From contig NZ_JAJEQX010000005.1 in assembly GCF_020687545.1 (NCBI RefSeq), forward strand, positions 91,871 through 155,870: a stretch of DNA of 64,000 nt, read 5' to 3'. Positions 26,793-36,128 of the stretch are shown here, piece after piece; positions within the stretch are counted from its first letter, which is position 1; each line of letters opens with the position of its first letter. The translations under genes were made by a program, and so were the position numbers. This DNA is from Ruminococcus turbiniformis. GTDB taxonomy: Bacteria; Bacillota; Clostridia; Lachnospirales; Lachnospiraceae. Under the pieces are notes generated by a model. The model worked only from the letters and a program-made list of their open reading frames with translations, was not told the DNA's origin and did not search any database.

Positions 26793-28082
26793 ATGAGTTT
26801 ACAGGTAGAAAAATTAGAACATAATATGGCGAAGCTGACGATCGAGGTGTCGGCTGAGGATGTGGAGAAAGCGCTTCAGGCAGCATATCTGAAAGAGCGC
26901 AGCAAAATCAGCCTTCCGGGATTCCGTAAAGGCAAGGTTCCGCGCCAGATGATCGAGAAGATGTACGGACCGGAAGTGTTCTATGATGAGGCTGCAAATC
27001 ATATGATTTCAGAGGCCTATGGAAAAGCTTACGACGAGTGTGAGCTTGAGATCTCTTCCCAGCCGAAGATCGAGATCACACAGCTTGAGAAGGGCAAGCC
27101 GTTCATTTTCACAGCGGAAGTTGCCGTGAAGCCGGAGGTAACACTCGGTGAATATAAAGGACTGAAAGTGGATAAGTATTCCACAAGAGTGACACAGAAA
27201 GAAGTTGACGAGGAGATCGACAGAGAGCGCGAGCGCAGCGCAAGAACAGTCGATGTGACAGACAGAGCCGTACAGGACAAGGATCAGGTTGTGCTTGACT
27301 TTGAAGGATTTGTGGACGGCGAGGCTTTTGAGGGCGGAAAAGGCGAGAAATATCCGCTGACAATCGGTTCCGGATCATTCATCCCGGGATTCGAGGAGCA
27401 GTTAATCGGTGCTGAGATCGGCAAAGAGATGGAAGTCAAAGTGACATTCCCGGAGGATTATCATTCAACAGATCTGGCCGGAAAAGAAGCTGTGTTCAAA
27501 TGCACAGTTCATGAGATCAAGGCAAAAGAGCTTCCGGAGCTGGATGATGAGTTCGTATCCGACGTATCCGACAAGAGCGAGACAGTAGATGACTACAAGG
27601 CTGAGGTAAAGGCCAAGATCAAAGAGCGCAAAGAGCGCGAGGGCAAGCAGAAGAAAGAGGATCAGGCTGTGGAGAAGGCTGTGGAGAACGCAGAGATCGA
27701 TATTCCGGAGCCGATGATCGACCTGCATACAAGACAGATGGCAGATGATTTTGCGCGCCGCATCATGCAGCAGGGCCTGACACTGGAGCAGTACTTCCAG
27801 TTTACAGGACTGTCTGAGGAGAAGATGATGGAGGAGTTCCGTCCCCAGGCTGAGAAGCGCATCCGCACAAGACTCGTGCTGGAGGCAGTTGCAGCTGCGG
27901 AGAACATCGAGGTGACAGACGAGCGTCTCGATGAGGAACTTCAGAAGATGGCTGACTCCTACCAGATGGAAGTTGACAAGCTCAAAGAGTTCATGGGCGA
28001 CAACGAGAAGAAGCAGATGAAAGAAGACATCGCGGTACAGGATGCGGTGACTCTGATTACAGATGCGGCAGTAGAAGAATAG
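26793..28082 (+). CDS. tig: Trigger factor (ribosome-associated chaperone, prolyl isomerase)
   Basis: A 429-residue protein with the three-domain layout. The N-terminal ribosome-binding domain includes the signature GFRKGKVPRQMIEK near residue 44. The FKBP-like PPIase domain (about residues 150-245) contains VVLDFEGFVDGEAFEGG and FIPGFEEQLIGA. The C-terminal helical arms are rich in Lys/Glu. It binds at the ribosome tunnel exit and shields nascent chains. AGGAGG precedes the ATG. It is followed by clpP, clpX and lon, the common Firmicute order tig-clpP-clpX-lon-engB. A terminator separates it from clpP. Confidence 0.97.
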   Translation: MSLQVEKLEHNMAKLTIEVSAEDVEKALQAAYLKERSKISLPGFRKGKVPRQMIEKMYGPEVFYDEAANHMISEAYGKAYDECELEISSQPKIEITQLEKGKPFIFTAEVAVKPEVTLGEYKGLKVDKYSTRVTQKEVDEEIDRERERSARTVDVTDRAVQDKDQVVLDFEGFVDGEAFEGGKGEKYPLTIGSGSFIPGFEEQLIGAEIGKEMEVKVTFPEDYHSTDLAGKEAVFKCTVHEIKAKELPELDDEFVSDVSDKSETVDDYKAEVKAKIKERKEREGKQKKEDQAVEKAVENAEIDIPEPMIDLHTRQMADDFARRIMQQGLTLEQYFQFTGLSEEKMMEEFRPQAEKRIRTRLVLEAVAAAENIEVTDERLDEELQKMADSYQMEVDKLKEFMGDNEKKQMKEDIAVQDAVTLITDAAVEE

Positions 28083-28092
28083 GCAGTATTCT

Positions 28093-28124
28093 AAAAAGGT
28101 GTGCCGGACGGCGCACCTTTTGTC
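28093..28124 (+). terminator. Terminator between tig and clpP
   Basis: AAAAGGTGTGCC pairs with GGCGCACCTTTT around a GGAC loop, with one G-U pair. It ends in TTTTG. A purine-only stretch rich in AAGAAAG follows up to the clpP start. Confidence 0.75.
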
Positions 28125-28206
28125 AGAAAAGAGACATTTTCATAAAAACAAAGCAAGATAAAAAGAAGAAAAGAGAAAGAAGAAAGAAGAAAGAAGGGGA
28201 ATGACG

Positions 28207-28788
28207 ATGAGTTTGGTACCTTATGTCATTGAGCAGACAAGCCGCGGAGAGCGGTCCTATGATATCTATTCAAGGCTGCTTAAAGAGAGAATTATTTTCC
28301 TCGGGGAAGAGGTCAACGATGTTTCGGCCAGCGTGGTAGTGGCACAGCTTCTCTTTCTTGAGGCGGATGATCCGGACAAGGACATTCAGCTTTACATCAA
28401 CAGTCCGGGAGGATCTGTCACTGCGGGAATGGCGATCTATGACACCATGCAGTATATCAAGTGCGACGTCTCCACCGTGTGTATCGGAATGGCGGCCAGC
28501 ATGGGTGCGTTCCTGCTTGCAGGCGGAAAGAAGGGCAAGAGATTCGCGCTTCCGAACGCGGAGATCATGATTCATCAGCCGTCGGGAGGAGCCCAGGGAC
28601 AGGCGACAGAGATCCAGATCGCGGCAGAGCATATTCTGAAGACAAAGCAGAAATTAAACGAGATTCTCGCCGCAAACACAGGCAAGCCTCTTGAGACGAT
28701 CAAAGCCGACACAGAGCGTGACAACTTCATGTCCGCGGCAGAGGCGAAAGAATACGGTCTGATCGACGAAGTGATCACAAACCACTAA
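28207..28788 (+). CDS. clpP: ATP-dependent Clp protease proteolytic subunit
   Basis: A 193-residue serine protease. The catalytic Ser98 lies in [11 protein letters not shown] and His123 in MIHQPSGG, as in standard Clp[18 protein letters not shown] is also diagnostic. It forms two stacked heptamer rings fed by ClpX, which is encoded directly downstream. ATG 28207 is preferred over ATG 28201 because the AAGGGG binding site would be too close to the earlier codon. The purine-rich leader is unusual but common before highly translated genes. Confidence 0.97.
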   Translation: MSLVPYVIEQTSRGERSYDIYSRLLKERIIFLGEEVNDVSASVVVAQLLFLEADDPDKDIQLYINSPGGSVTAGMAIYDTMQYIKCDVSTVCIGMAASMGAFLLAGGKKGKRFALPNAEIMIHQPSGGAQGQATEIQIAAEHILKTKQKLNEILAANTGKPLETIKADTERDNFMSAAEAKEYGLIDEVITNH

Positions 28789-28809
28789 TACCGGTATGAG
28801 GTGAATAAC

Positions 28810-30081
28810 ATGGCAGGAAAAATGATGGATGATATTGTGAGGTGCTCTTTCTGCAACAAGACGCAGGCGCAGGTGAGAAAGCTGATCGCCGGACCGAACG
28901 GCACCTACATCTGTGACGAGTGCATCGGAATCTGCTCCGAGATCATCGAGGAGGAACTGGATTACGATGACAGAGAGGCGTTTGACGATATCAATCTTCT
29001 GACGCCGGAGGAGATCAAAGCGTTTCTTGACGATTATGTGATCGGTCAGGATGAGGCGAAGAAAGTTCTCTCGGTTGCAGTGTACAATCATTACAAAAGA
29101 ATCATGGCCGGGCAGGATCTCGGTGTTGAGCTCCAGAAGAGCAACATTCTGATGCTGGGACCGACCGGCTGTGGAAAGACTCTGCTTGCCCAGACTCTGG
29201 CGAAGATTCTCAATGTGCCCTTTGCCATCGCGGATGCGACGGCGCTGACAGAGGCCGGATATGTGGGCGAGGATGTGGAGAACATTCTCCTCAAGGTAAT
29301 CCAGGCGGCGGACGGGGATATTGAGCGTGCCGAGCACGGGATTATCTATATCGATGAGATCGACAAGATTACGAGAAAATCAGAGAATCCCTCCATTACC
29401 CGCGACGTATCGGGAGAGGGCGTTCAGCAGGCGCTGCTCAAGATCATCGAGGGAACGGTGGCTTCCGTGCCTCCGCAGGGCGGGCGCAAACACCCGCATC
29501 AGGAGCTGATCCAGATCGATACGACGAACATTCTGTTTATCTGCGGCGGAGCTTTTGAGGGAATCGACAAGATCATCGAGACACGGCTTGACAGAAAATC
29601 CATCGGCTTTAACGCGGAGATCGCCACAAAGCACGAGTACGATATGGATGTGCTTCTTCACGAAGTGCTTCCCCAGGATCTTGTGAAATACGGACTGATT
29701 CCAGAGCTCGTTGGAAGGCTGCCGATTACGGTGTCGCTGAATCTCCTCGACAAGGAGGCGCTGATCCGTATTCTCACGGAGCCGAAGAGCGCAATTGTAA
29801 AGCAGTATCAGAAGCTGCTTGAGCTGGACGGGGTGAAACTGGAGTTTGACCGGGATGCGCTTGTCGCGATCGCTGAGACGACTCTCGCGCGTAAGACGGG
29901 GGCGAGAGGCTTAAGAGCGATCATGGAGAAAATCATGATGGATACGATGTTTACAGTCCCGTCAGATGAAACAATCAAGGAATGCCGTATCACGAAGGAT
30001 GCGGTTACAGGCAGCGGAAGTCCGCTGTATCTGAGAGATGGCGAGGAACGCAGATCGTTCCTTACATCAGAGAGCGCATAA
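28810..30081 (+). CDS. clpX: ATP-dependent Clp protease ATP-binding subunit ClpX
   Basis: A 423-residue AAA+ unfoldase. The N-terminal C4 zinc finger is present (RCSFCNKTQ, then CDECIGIC). Walker A is GPTGCGKT near residue 118, Walker B is [10 protein letters not shown], and the pore-loop region [11 protein letters not shown] is also seen. It delivers substrates to ClpP, 21 bases upstream. ATG 28810 has GAGGTG six bases before it; an in-frame GTG at 28801 is less likely. Confidence 0.97.
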   Translation: MAGKMMDDIVRCSFCNKTQAQVRKLIAGPNGTYICDECIGICSEIIEEELDYDDREAFDDINLLTPEEIKAFLDDYVIGQDEAKKVLSVAVYNHYKRIMAGQDLGVELQKSNILMLGPTGCGKTLLAQTLAKILNVPFAIADATALTEAGYVGEDVENILLKVIQAADGDIERAEHGIIYIDEIDKITRKSENPSITRDVSGEGVQQALLKIIEGTVASVPPQGGRKHPHQELIQIDTTNILFICGGAFEGIDKIIETRLDRKSIGFNAEIATKHEYDMDVLLHEVLPQDLVKYGLIPELVGRLPITVSLNLLDKEALIRILTEPKSAIVKQYQKLLELDGVKLEFDRDALVAIAETTLARKTGARGLRAIMEKIMMDTMFTVPSDETIKECRITKDAVTGSGSPLYLRDGEERRSFLTSESA

Positions 30082-30165
30082 GACGGCCCGGACAGGGCTT
30101 AAGGGGCGGGTGCAATGGAGTCTTTTGTCGGCCATATGTACCCGCTCTTTTTAGGAGGAATATAA

Positions 30166-32484
30166 ATGGACAATGAGATAAAAAGCCTGCCTGTGGTGGC
30201 ACTGAGAGGGATGACGATCCTGCCGGAGATGGTTGTGCATTTTGATGTGAGCCGGGAGCGCTCTATTGCTGCTGTTCAGGAGGCGATGGCAGAGGAGCAG
30301 AAAATCTTTCTGACCGCGCAGAAGTCAATTGATACGGAGAATCCCGGCGTGGAGGATGTGTATGAGGTGGGGACGGTCGGGACGATCCGGCAGATCATCA
30401 AACTGCCGAAACATATTGTCCGGGTGCTTGTCTCCGGTGAGACGAGAGGAAGACTGCGCGGCCTGGAATTTTCCGACCCGTATCTGAGAGCGAAAGTAGA
30501 GATTATCGATGATTCTTCCGTTACCATTCCGGATGATCTGAATGCTGAGGCGATGGAGCGGGGACTCAAGGATATGCTTGCGGACTATGCCGCGAAGAAC
30601 GGGAAGATGTCAAGAGAGACGGTTTCTCAGCTCATGGAAGTGAAGGGGCTTAAGAAACTGGTTGATGAGATCGCGGCGAATATCCCGCTCTACTATACAG
30701 AGCAGCAGGCGATATTAAGCGAGACGGATTTCTGGAAGCGGTATGAGAAACTCGCGTTTACCCTTGTGAACGAAGTACAGATCATAGGCATCAAAGAAGA
30801 GATTCAGAGAAAAGTAAAAGAGCGCGTGGACAAACACCAGAGGGAATATATCCTCAGGGAACAGCTAAAGCTGATCCGGGAAGAACTGGGAGAAGAGTCC
30901 ACCATATCGGACGCGGAAGAGTTTGAGAACGCGCTGAAAAAACTTAAGGCGCCGAAAGAAGTGAAAGAAAAACTCCAGAAAGAAATCAACCGGTTCAAGA
31001 GCTCACTGAACTCACCCGCTGAAAACGGCGTCATCCGCACGTACATTGAGACACTGCTGGAGATGCCCTGGGATAAGGCATGCAGGGACAACAATGACAT
31101 CGAATACGCGAAAAAGGTTCTCGAGGAAGACCACTACGGTCTGGAACAGGTGAAGGAGCGTATCCTGGAATTTCTGGCTGTGCGTACACTGACAAAGAAA
31201 GGAGACAGCCCGATTCTCTGTCTGGCAGGACCTCCGGGAACCGGAAAAACTTCCATCGCAAAGTCTCTTGCAAGGGCGCTGAAAAAGCCCTATGTGCGGA
31301 TTTCTCTCGGCGGAGTGCGGGATGAGGCGGAGATCCGGGGACACAGGAAGACGTACGTGGGCGCCATGCCCGGACGGATCGCCAACGGCATCCGCACTGC
31401 GGGCGTGAAAAACCCGGTTATGCTGCTCGACGAGATCGACAAGGTGAGCACGGATTATAAGGGGGATACGTTCTCCGCTCTTCTCGAAGTATTGGACAGT
31501 GAGCAGAACAGCAGATTCCGTGACCATTATCTGGAAGTGCCGCTGGATCTCTCGGAGGTTATGTTTATTACAACGGCAAACACGCTGCAGACGATACCGC
31601 GTCCGCTTCTCGACCGTATGGAAGTGATCGAGATCAGCAGCTACACGGAAAATGAAAAGCTGCATATCGCCATGGAACATCTGATCCCGAAACAGCTTGA
31701 AAAGCACGGACTTACGCCGGAACAGCTTACGTTCAGCAGACATGCCATCTGGAAGATGGCCCGGAACTATACGAAAGAAGCCGGTGTGCGCCAGCTTGAG
31801 CGGGAGATCGGCAATGTGTGCAGAAAGGCGGCAAAAGAGATCCTCACCACGGACCGGGAGAAGATCAGTGTGACAGACCGCAACATTCACCGGTTCCTCG
31901 GAAAGGAGAAATACAGCTATCAGATGGCCAACCCGGCTCCGGAAGTCGGAATCGTGCGCGGCCTGGCGTGGACGAGCGTGGGCGGAGACACCCTTCAGAT
32001 CGAAGTCAACGTCATGCCGGGATCCGGGGAGCTGCTGCTGACAGGACAGATGGGCGATGTGATGAAAGAGTCGGCTCAGGCCGGAATCAGCTACATACGC
32101 TCGGTGAGCCGCAGGTATCATGTGGCGGATGATTTCTTTGAAAAGCATGACATCCACCTCCATATCCCGGAGGGGGCGGTCCCGAAAGACGGACCGAGCG
32201 CCGGAATCACCATGGCCACGGCCATGCTCTCGGCAGTCACGGAGAGAAAGGTGCGCTCAGACCTGGCCATGACCGGAGAGATCACGCTGAGAGGGCGGGT
32301 GCTGCCGATCGGAGGGCTCAAAGAAAAGCTTCTTGCGGCCAAAGCGGCCGGGATCAAGACCGTGCTCATTCCAAAAGAGAACCGGGCGGATGTGGAGGAA
32401 CTTTCCCAGGAGATTACGAAAGGGCTTGAAATTCTCCCGGTGGAAAATATGGATGAAGTGCTTGAGACGGCGTTCGCCGAATAA
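30166..32484 (+). CDS. lon: Lon protease
   Basis: A 772-residue LonA-type ATP-dependent protease: N-terminal substrate-binding LON domain, coiled-coil, AAA+ module (Walker A GPPGTGKT near residue 354, Walker B VMLLDEIDK), and C-terminal protease domain. The catalytic dyad is Ser678 in KDGPSAGITMA and Lys721 in GGLKEKLL, with the same spacing as in E. coli Lon. TAGGAGG precedes the ATG. A weak GCGGGT/ACCCGC hairpin followed by TCTTTTT lies in the 84-base gap after clpX and may partly separate transcription. Confidence 0.97.
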   Translation: MDNEIKSLPVVALRGMTILPEMVVHFDVSRERSIAAVQEAMAEEQKIFLTAQKSIDTENPGVEDVYEVGTVGTIRQIIKLPKHIVRVLVSGETRGRLRGLEFSDPYLRAKVEIIDDSSVTIPDDLNAEAMERGLKDMLADYAAKNGKMSRETVSQLMEVKGLKKLVDEIAANIPLYYTEQQAILSETDFWKRYEKLAFTLVNEVQIIGIKEEIQRKVKERVDKHQREYILREQLKLIREELGEESTISDAEEFENALKKLKAPKEVKEKLQKEINRFKSSLNSPAENGVIRTYIETLLEMPWDKACRDNNDIEYAKKVLEEDHYGLEQVKERILEFLAVRTLTKKGDSPILCLAGPPGTGKTSIAKSLARALKKPYVRISLGGVRDEAEIRGHRKTYVGAMPGRIANGIRTAGVKNPVMLLDEIDKVSTDYKGDTFSALLEVLDSEQNSRFRDHYLEVPLDLSEVMFITTANTLQTIPRPLLDRMEVIEISSYTENEKLHIAMEHLIPKQLEKHGLTPEQLTFSRHAIWKMARNYTKEAGVRQLEREIGNVCRKAAKEILTTDREKISVTDRNIHRFLGKEKYSYQMANPAPEVGIVRGLAWTSVGGDTLQIEVNVMPGSGELLLTGQMGDVMKESAQAGISYIRSVSRRYHVADDFFEKHDIHLHIPEGAVPKDGPSAGITMATAMLSAVTERKVRSDLAMTGEITLRGRVLPIGGLKEKLLAAKAAGIKTVLIPKENRADVEELSQEITKGLEILPVENMDEVLETAFAE

Positions 32485-32517
32485 AAGGAAAAGACTGTGC
32501 AGATGACAGGAGGAAAT

Positions 32518-33132
32518 ATGGTAATCAGAAGTATCAATCTGGAAACAGTGTGCGGGGTGACGAGCACTCTGCCTGTAAACGGCAGGCCGGAAGTTGCCTT
32601 TGCGGGAAAATCCAATGTGGGCAAATCTTCCCTGATCAATGCGCTGGTAAACCGGAAGTCGTACGCGCGGACTTCCGCCACTCCGGGGAAGACGCAGACG
32701 ATCAATTTCTATAATATCAACGGGGAGATGTATCTTGTGGATCTTCCCGGCTACGGATATGCCAGGGTGTCAGAACGGGAGAAAGAGCAGTGGGGAAAGA
32801 TGATCGAGAGATATCTGCACGGCTCAAAACAGCTGAAAGCCGTGTTCCTTCTCATCGATATCCGGCACGAACCATCGGCAAATGACAGGCTGATGTACGA
32901 GTGGGTCGTAAATCAGGGATTTGAACCTGTTATAATCGCGACGAAACTGGACAAAATAAAACGGAGTCAGATACAGAAGCATGTGAAAATGTTAAGGGAA
33001 GGACTCTCGCTTGTCCCGGGAACAAAGGTGATCCCGTTTTCTTCCGTGACGAAGCAGGGACGGGACGAGATATGGGAGTTCATTGAAAGCGAATGTCTGG
33101 AACAAGGCGGGGAGGCGCAGGATGGAGAATAG
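32518..33132 (+). CDS. engB: Ribosome-biogenesis GTPase EngB/YsxC
   Basis: A 204-residue small GTPase. G1 is AGKSNVGKSSL near residue 30, G2 lies in SATPGKTQTINFY, G3 is DLPGYGYA, and G4 is TKLDK. It assists late assembly of the 50S ribosomal subunit. ATG 32518 is chosen because ACAGGAGG lies just upstream; two earlier in-frame starts lack a binding site. Position directly after lon is the normal Firmicute order. The last 11 bases overlap the following transporter gene. Confidence 0.95.
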   Translation: MVIRSINLETVCGVTSTLPVNGRPEVAFAGKSNVGKSSLINALVNRKSYARTSATPGKTQTINFYNINGEMYLVDLPGYGYARVSEREKEQWGKMIERYLHGSKQLKAVFLLIDIRHEPSANDRLMYEWVVNQGFEPVIIATKLDKIKRSQIQKHVKMLREGLSLVPGTKVIPFSSVTKQGRDEIWEFIESECLEQGGEAQDGE

Positions 33133-34258
33133 ACGGCCGTACTGGCAGGTGGCGTTGAGTCTTTTGTTCAGTATACTGGCGACGGCGGCGTTTATCGTGA
33201 TCGGTGTTTATATGATCCGTTTTTTCGCCCCGTTTGTGGTGGGATGGATTATTGCCGCAATCGCCGCCCCGCTTGTCAACTGGCTTGAAAAACGTCTGAA
33301 AATTGTGAAAAAACTCGGGTCTGCCCTGATCGTTATTCTTGTTCTCTCGGCCATTGTGCTCGTGATCTATTTTGGAGCAAGCCGGCTGATCACGGAGGTG
33401 CGCGGGCTTGTGCGGGATTTCCCGGATATGTACGCTCAGCTGGAAGCTGGGTTAAGGCAGATCGGAAACACGCTGTCCGGCATCTTTGACCGGCTGCCTG
33501 ACGGAGTGCAGAACGGTATTGACACGGTGGCTCAGAATCTGGATCAGTACATGGGCAATCTGGTGTCGGGAATCAGCGAACCGACCGTGATGGCAGCGGG
33601 CAACATTGCCAGACGGGTGCCGTCCTATCTGCTCTATTTCCTTGTGACCGTGATTTCCGCGTACTTTTTCATTGTGGAAAGGGAAGAAGTGCTTGGATGG
33701 CTTAAGAAGGTGTCGCCCCAGGCGGTCCAGAAGAGGATGAAGCTTGTGATGGACAACCTCCGTTATGCGGTGGGCGGCTATTTCAAGGCCCAGCTGAAAA
33801 TCATGGGAGTGATCTTCCTGATCCTCCTGGCAGGACTGGGATTCCTCGGAACAGGCTATTTCGTGCTTGTCGCCATGCTGATTGCGATACTTGACTTTCT
33901 TCCGTTTTTCGGAACCGGCACGGCTCTGATACCGTGGGCGGTATACAAGTTCTTTATGGGGGACTACAAGATGACTGCCGCGCTTGTGATCATCTATGTG
34001 ATCACTCTTGTTGTCCATCAGCTCCTGCAGCCGAAGATGGTAGGAGACAGCGTGGGGCTTAATCCTCTTGTAACGCTGCTGCTTCTGTATATCGGATACA
34101 GGATGGGAGGCATCCTCTGGATGATTCTTGCGGTACCCATCGGAATGGTTCTGATCAATATGTGTCAGGCGGGAGCATTTGACTATCTCATCGACGATGT
34201 GAAGATACTTGTAAGGGGAATACTGGGACTGAGGGAAGATGGAGAGAAGCCGAAATGA
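33122..34258 (+). CDS. AI-2E family transporter (PerM/YtvI type)
   Basis: A 378-residue integral membrane protein with about eight hydrophobic segments: two near the N-terminus, an extracellular or amphipathic block near residues 85-170, and a cluster at the C-terminus. The late motif HQLLQPKMVGDSVGLNPLVTLL is the family signature. Members include TqsA and the Na+/H+ antiporter-like YtvI/UPF0118 proteins; substrate is not predictable. The ATG overlaps engB by 11 bases, with GGGGAGG upstream, so it is translationally coupled to engB. Confidence 0.88.
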   Translation: MENRRPYWQVALSLLFSILATAAFIVIGVYMIRFFAPFVVGWIIAAIAAPLVNWLEKRLKIVKKLGSALIVILVLSAIVLVIYFGASRLITEVRGLVRDFPDMYAQLEAGLRQIGNTLSGIFDRLPDGVQNGIDTVAQNLDQYMGNLVSGISEPTVMAAGNIARRVPSYLLYFLVTVISAYFFIVEREEVLGWLKKVSPQAVQKRMKLVMDNLRYAVGGYFKAQLKIMGVIFLILLAGLGFLGTGYFVLVAMLIAILDFLPFFGTGTALIPWAVYKFFMGDYKMTAALVIIYVITLVVHQLLQPKMVGDSVGLNPLVTLLLLYIGYRMGGILWMILAVPIGMVLINMCQAGAFDYLIDDVKILVRGILGLREDGEKPK

Positions 34259-34353
34259 TCGTTGAAAAACAGACGGCGGTATGATATGATAGTCACGGGC
34301 AGAGACGCCTTAAAAAACAAAGAAATCCGATAATTTTGAGGAGGTAAAAAACG

Positions 34354-34512
34354 ATGAAAAAATATGTATGTGACGTATGCGGATACATTTATGATGAAGC
34401 AGCAGGAGATCCGGACAACGGAATTGAGCCGGGAACAGCATGGGAAGACGTGCCGGAAGATTTCCTCTGCCCGCTGTGCGGCGTGGGAAAAGACCAGTTC
34501 TCAGAAGTATAA
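34354..34512 (+). CDS. Rubredoxin
   Basis: A 52-residue one-iron electron carrier. The two CxxC knuckles are complete: [18 protein letters not shown] near the start and [11 protein letters not shown] near the end. Length matches the family exactly. GAGGAGG precedes the ATG by 9 bases. It reduces oxygen- or peroxide-scavenging enzymes or other redox partners in anaerobes, and its presence supports a strict anaerobe. A strong terminator follows, then an FAD oxidoreductase, which is a possible partner by position only. Confidence 0.95.
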   Translation: MKKYVCDVCGYIYDEAAGDPDNGIEPGTAWEDVPEDFLCPLCGVGKDQFSEV

Positions 34513-34536
34513 AAAGGCTGCCGATCAGCAGATCAG

Positions 34537-34583
34537 AAGGCTGCCGTCCCACAGGTGCAGATCAGTGGGCGGCAGCCTTTTAT
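34537..34583 (+). terminator. Terminator after rubredoxin
   Basis: AAGGCTGCCGTCCCAC pairs with GTGGGCGGCAGCCTTTT around a 12-base loop, with one bulged or mismatched position. A T-run closes it. Confidence 0.85.
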
Positions 34584-34605
34584 CATTTCAGAAAGGAAAG
34601 AAAAA

Positions 34606-35985
34606 ATGAGCAGATATGATGTGATAATAATCGGAGCAGGACCCGGAGGGATTTTTGCGGCCTATGAGCTGACGAAAAAGGCGCCTGAGATGAAAGTGGC
34701 GGTTTTTGAGGCCGGAAACCCGCTGGAGAAGAGAAAATGTCCGATCGACGGAAAGAAAGTAAAAAGCTGCATTAACTGCAAAACGTGCGCGATCATGAGC
34801 GGATTCGGGGGCGCGGGCGCATTCTCGGACGGAAAATACAATATTACCAATGACTTCGGCGGCACACTGTATGAGTATATCGGAAAGGAGACCGCGATCG
34901 GTCTGATGCGGTATGTGGATGAGATCAATGTCCGCTACGGCGGAGAAGGGACGAAGATGTACTCCACTGCGGGGACAAAGTTTAAAAAGCTCTGCATGCA
35001 GAATAAGTTAAAGCTTCTCGACGCGTCGGTGCGCCATCTGGGGACGGATATCAACTATATCGTTCTGGAAAATCTGTACAATGAACTGAAGGACAAAGCA
35101 GAGTTCAGGTTTAACTGCCATGTGGACAATGTAGAGCTTGCGCAGGATGGATACCGGGTGATTTGCGGGGACACGGTGTACGAGTGCGGGCAGTGTATTG
35201 TGTCTGTCGGGAGAAGCGGGAGCAAGTGGATGGAAAAGATCTGCGAAGGACTTGACATCCCGACGAGGTCAAACAGGGTGGACATCGGCGTCAGAGTTGA
35301 GATCCCGGCTGAGATTTTCTCCCATCTGACAGATGAACTGTATGAGAGCAAGATTGTATACCGTACGGAGAAGTTCGAGGACCGGGTGCGGACTTTCTGT
35401 ATGAATCCGTACGGAATTGTGGTAAATGAGAATACGAACGGGATCGTGACAGTCAACGGACACAGCTATGAAGACCCTGCGAAGCAGACGGAGAATACGA
35501 ACTTCGCCCTCCTTGTGGAGAAGCATTTTTCGGAGCCGTTTAAGGACAGCAACGGCTACGGGGAGAGTATCGCGAGACTGTCCAACATGCTCGGCGGCGG
35601 TGTACTTGTGCAGCGCTTCGGTGATCTGATCCGCGGACGGAGAAGCACGGCAAAGCGGATTGAGGAGGGATTTGTACGTCCCACACTGTCCGCGGAGCCG
35701 GGAGATTTAAGTCTTGTCCTTCCGAAGAGAATCCTGGACGGCATTGTCGAGATGGTGTATGCGCTTGACAAGATCGCGCCCGGAACAGCCAACGATGATA
35801 CTCTTCTGTACGGAGTAGAGGTTAAGTTCTATAATATGGAAGTACGGCTGGACGAACATCTGGAGACCCGGCACAGCGGTCTCTATGTGATCGGTGACGG
35901 AAGCGGCGTGACCCATTCGCTTTCCCATGCATCCGCGAGCGGCGTGTACGTGGCAAGAGAGATCGCTGAGAAACGGAGAAGCTGA
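34606..35985 (+). CDS. FAD-dependent oxidoreductase (NAD(P)/FAD dehydrogenase-like)
   Basis: A 459-residue flavoprotein. The N-terminal Rossmann motif VIIIGAGPGGIFAAYEL binds FAD. A Cys-rich segment CPIDGKKVKSCINCKTCAIM (residues 45-64) is followed by GFGGAGAFSDGKYN. The C-terminal FAD loop YVIGDGSGVTHSLSHASAS is typical of this group of uncharacterised dehydrogenases (COG2509-like). AAAGGAAAG precedes ATG 34606. The cysteines may carry an Fe-S cluster or disulfide. The electron donor and substrate are unknown. Confidence 0.88.
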   Translation: MSRYDVIIIGAGPGGIFAAYELTKKAPEMKVAVFEAGNPLEKRKCPIDGKKVKSCINCKTCAIMSGFGGAGAFSDGKYNITNDFGGTLYEYIGKETAIGLMRYVDEINVRYGGEGTKMYSTAGTKFKKLCMQNKLKLLDASVRHLGTDINYIVLENLYNELKDKAEFRFNCHVDNVELAQDGYRVICGDTVYECGQCIVSVGRSGSKWMEKICEGLDIPTRSNRVDIGVRVEIPAEIFSHLTDELYESKIVYRTEKFEDRVRTFCMNPYGIVVNENTNGIVTVNGHSYEDPAKQTENTNFALLVEKHFSEPFKDSNGYGESIARLSNMLGGGVLVQRFGDLIRGRRSTAKRIEEGFVRPTLSAEPGDLSLVLPKRILDGIVEMVYALDKIAPGTANDDTLLYGVEVKFYNMEVRLDEHLETRHSGLYVIGDGSGVTHSLSHASASGVYVAREIAEKRRS

Positions 35986-36044
35986 GACGCTGAGAAACTG
36001 GGATGACAGAAAGCTGAGATATGATCTTTGTATAAAATGCCGGA

Positions 36045-36073
36045 TTTACAGAACAGAGGCCATGTGGTAAACT
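36045..36073 (+). promoter_or_regulatory. Promoter candidate for adenine deaminase
   Basis: TTTACA at 36045, a 17-base spacer and TAAACT at 36068. A TAGCAT/ATGCTA dyad at about 36088-36111 lies downstream, close to the start codon. No purine-riboswitch core was recognised. Confidence 0.4.
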
Positions 36074-36128
36074 TAAGATAAAATTATAGCATGTTTACTA
36101 AAAAATGCTAAAAGCAGAGGTGCGAAAA

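Noticed and set aside
28130..28200. Purine-rich AAGAAAG-type stretch before clpP
   Set aside because: Considered as a tandem repeat, but the units are irregular; it is a low-structure leader, common before well-translated genes.
31012..32163. 383-codon open frame antisense to lon
   Set aside because: Shadow of the strongly biased codon use of lon; no start signal and no recognisable domain.
35986..36128. Possible purine riboswitch before adenine deaminase
   Set aside because: The conserved junction and loop sequences of purine riboswitches are not found; only a promoter candidate and a small AT-rich dyad are visible.
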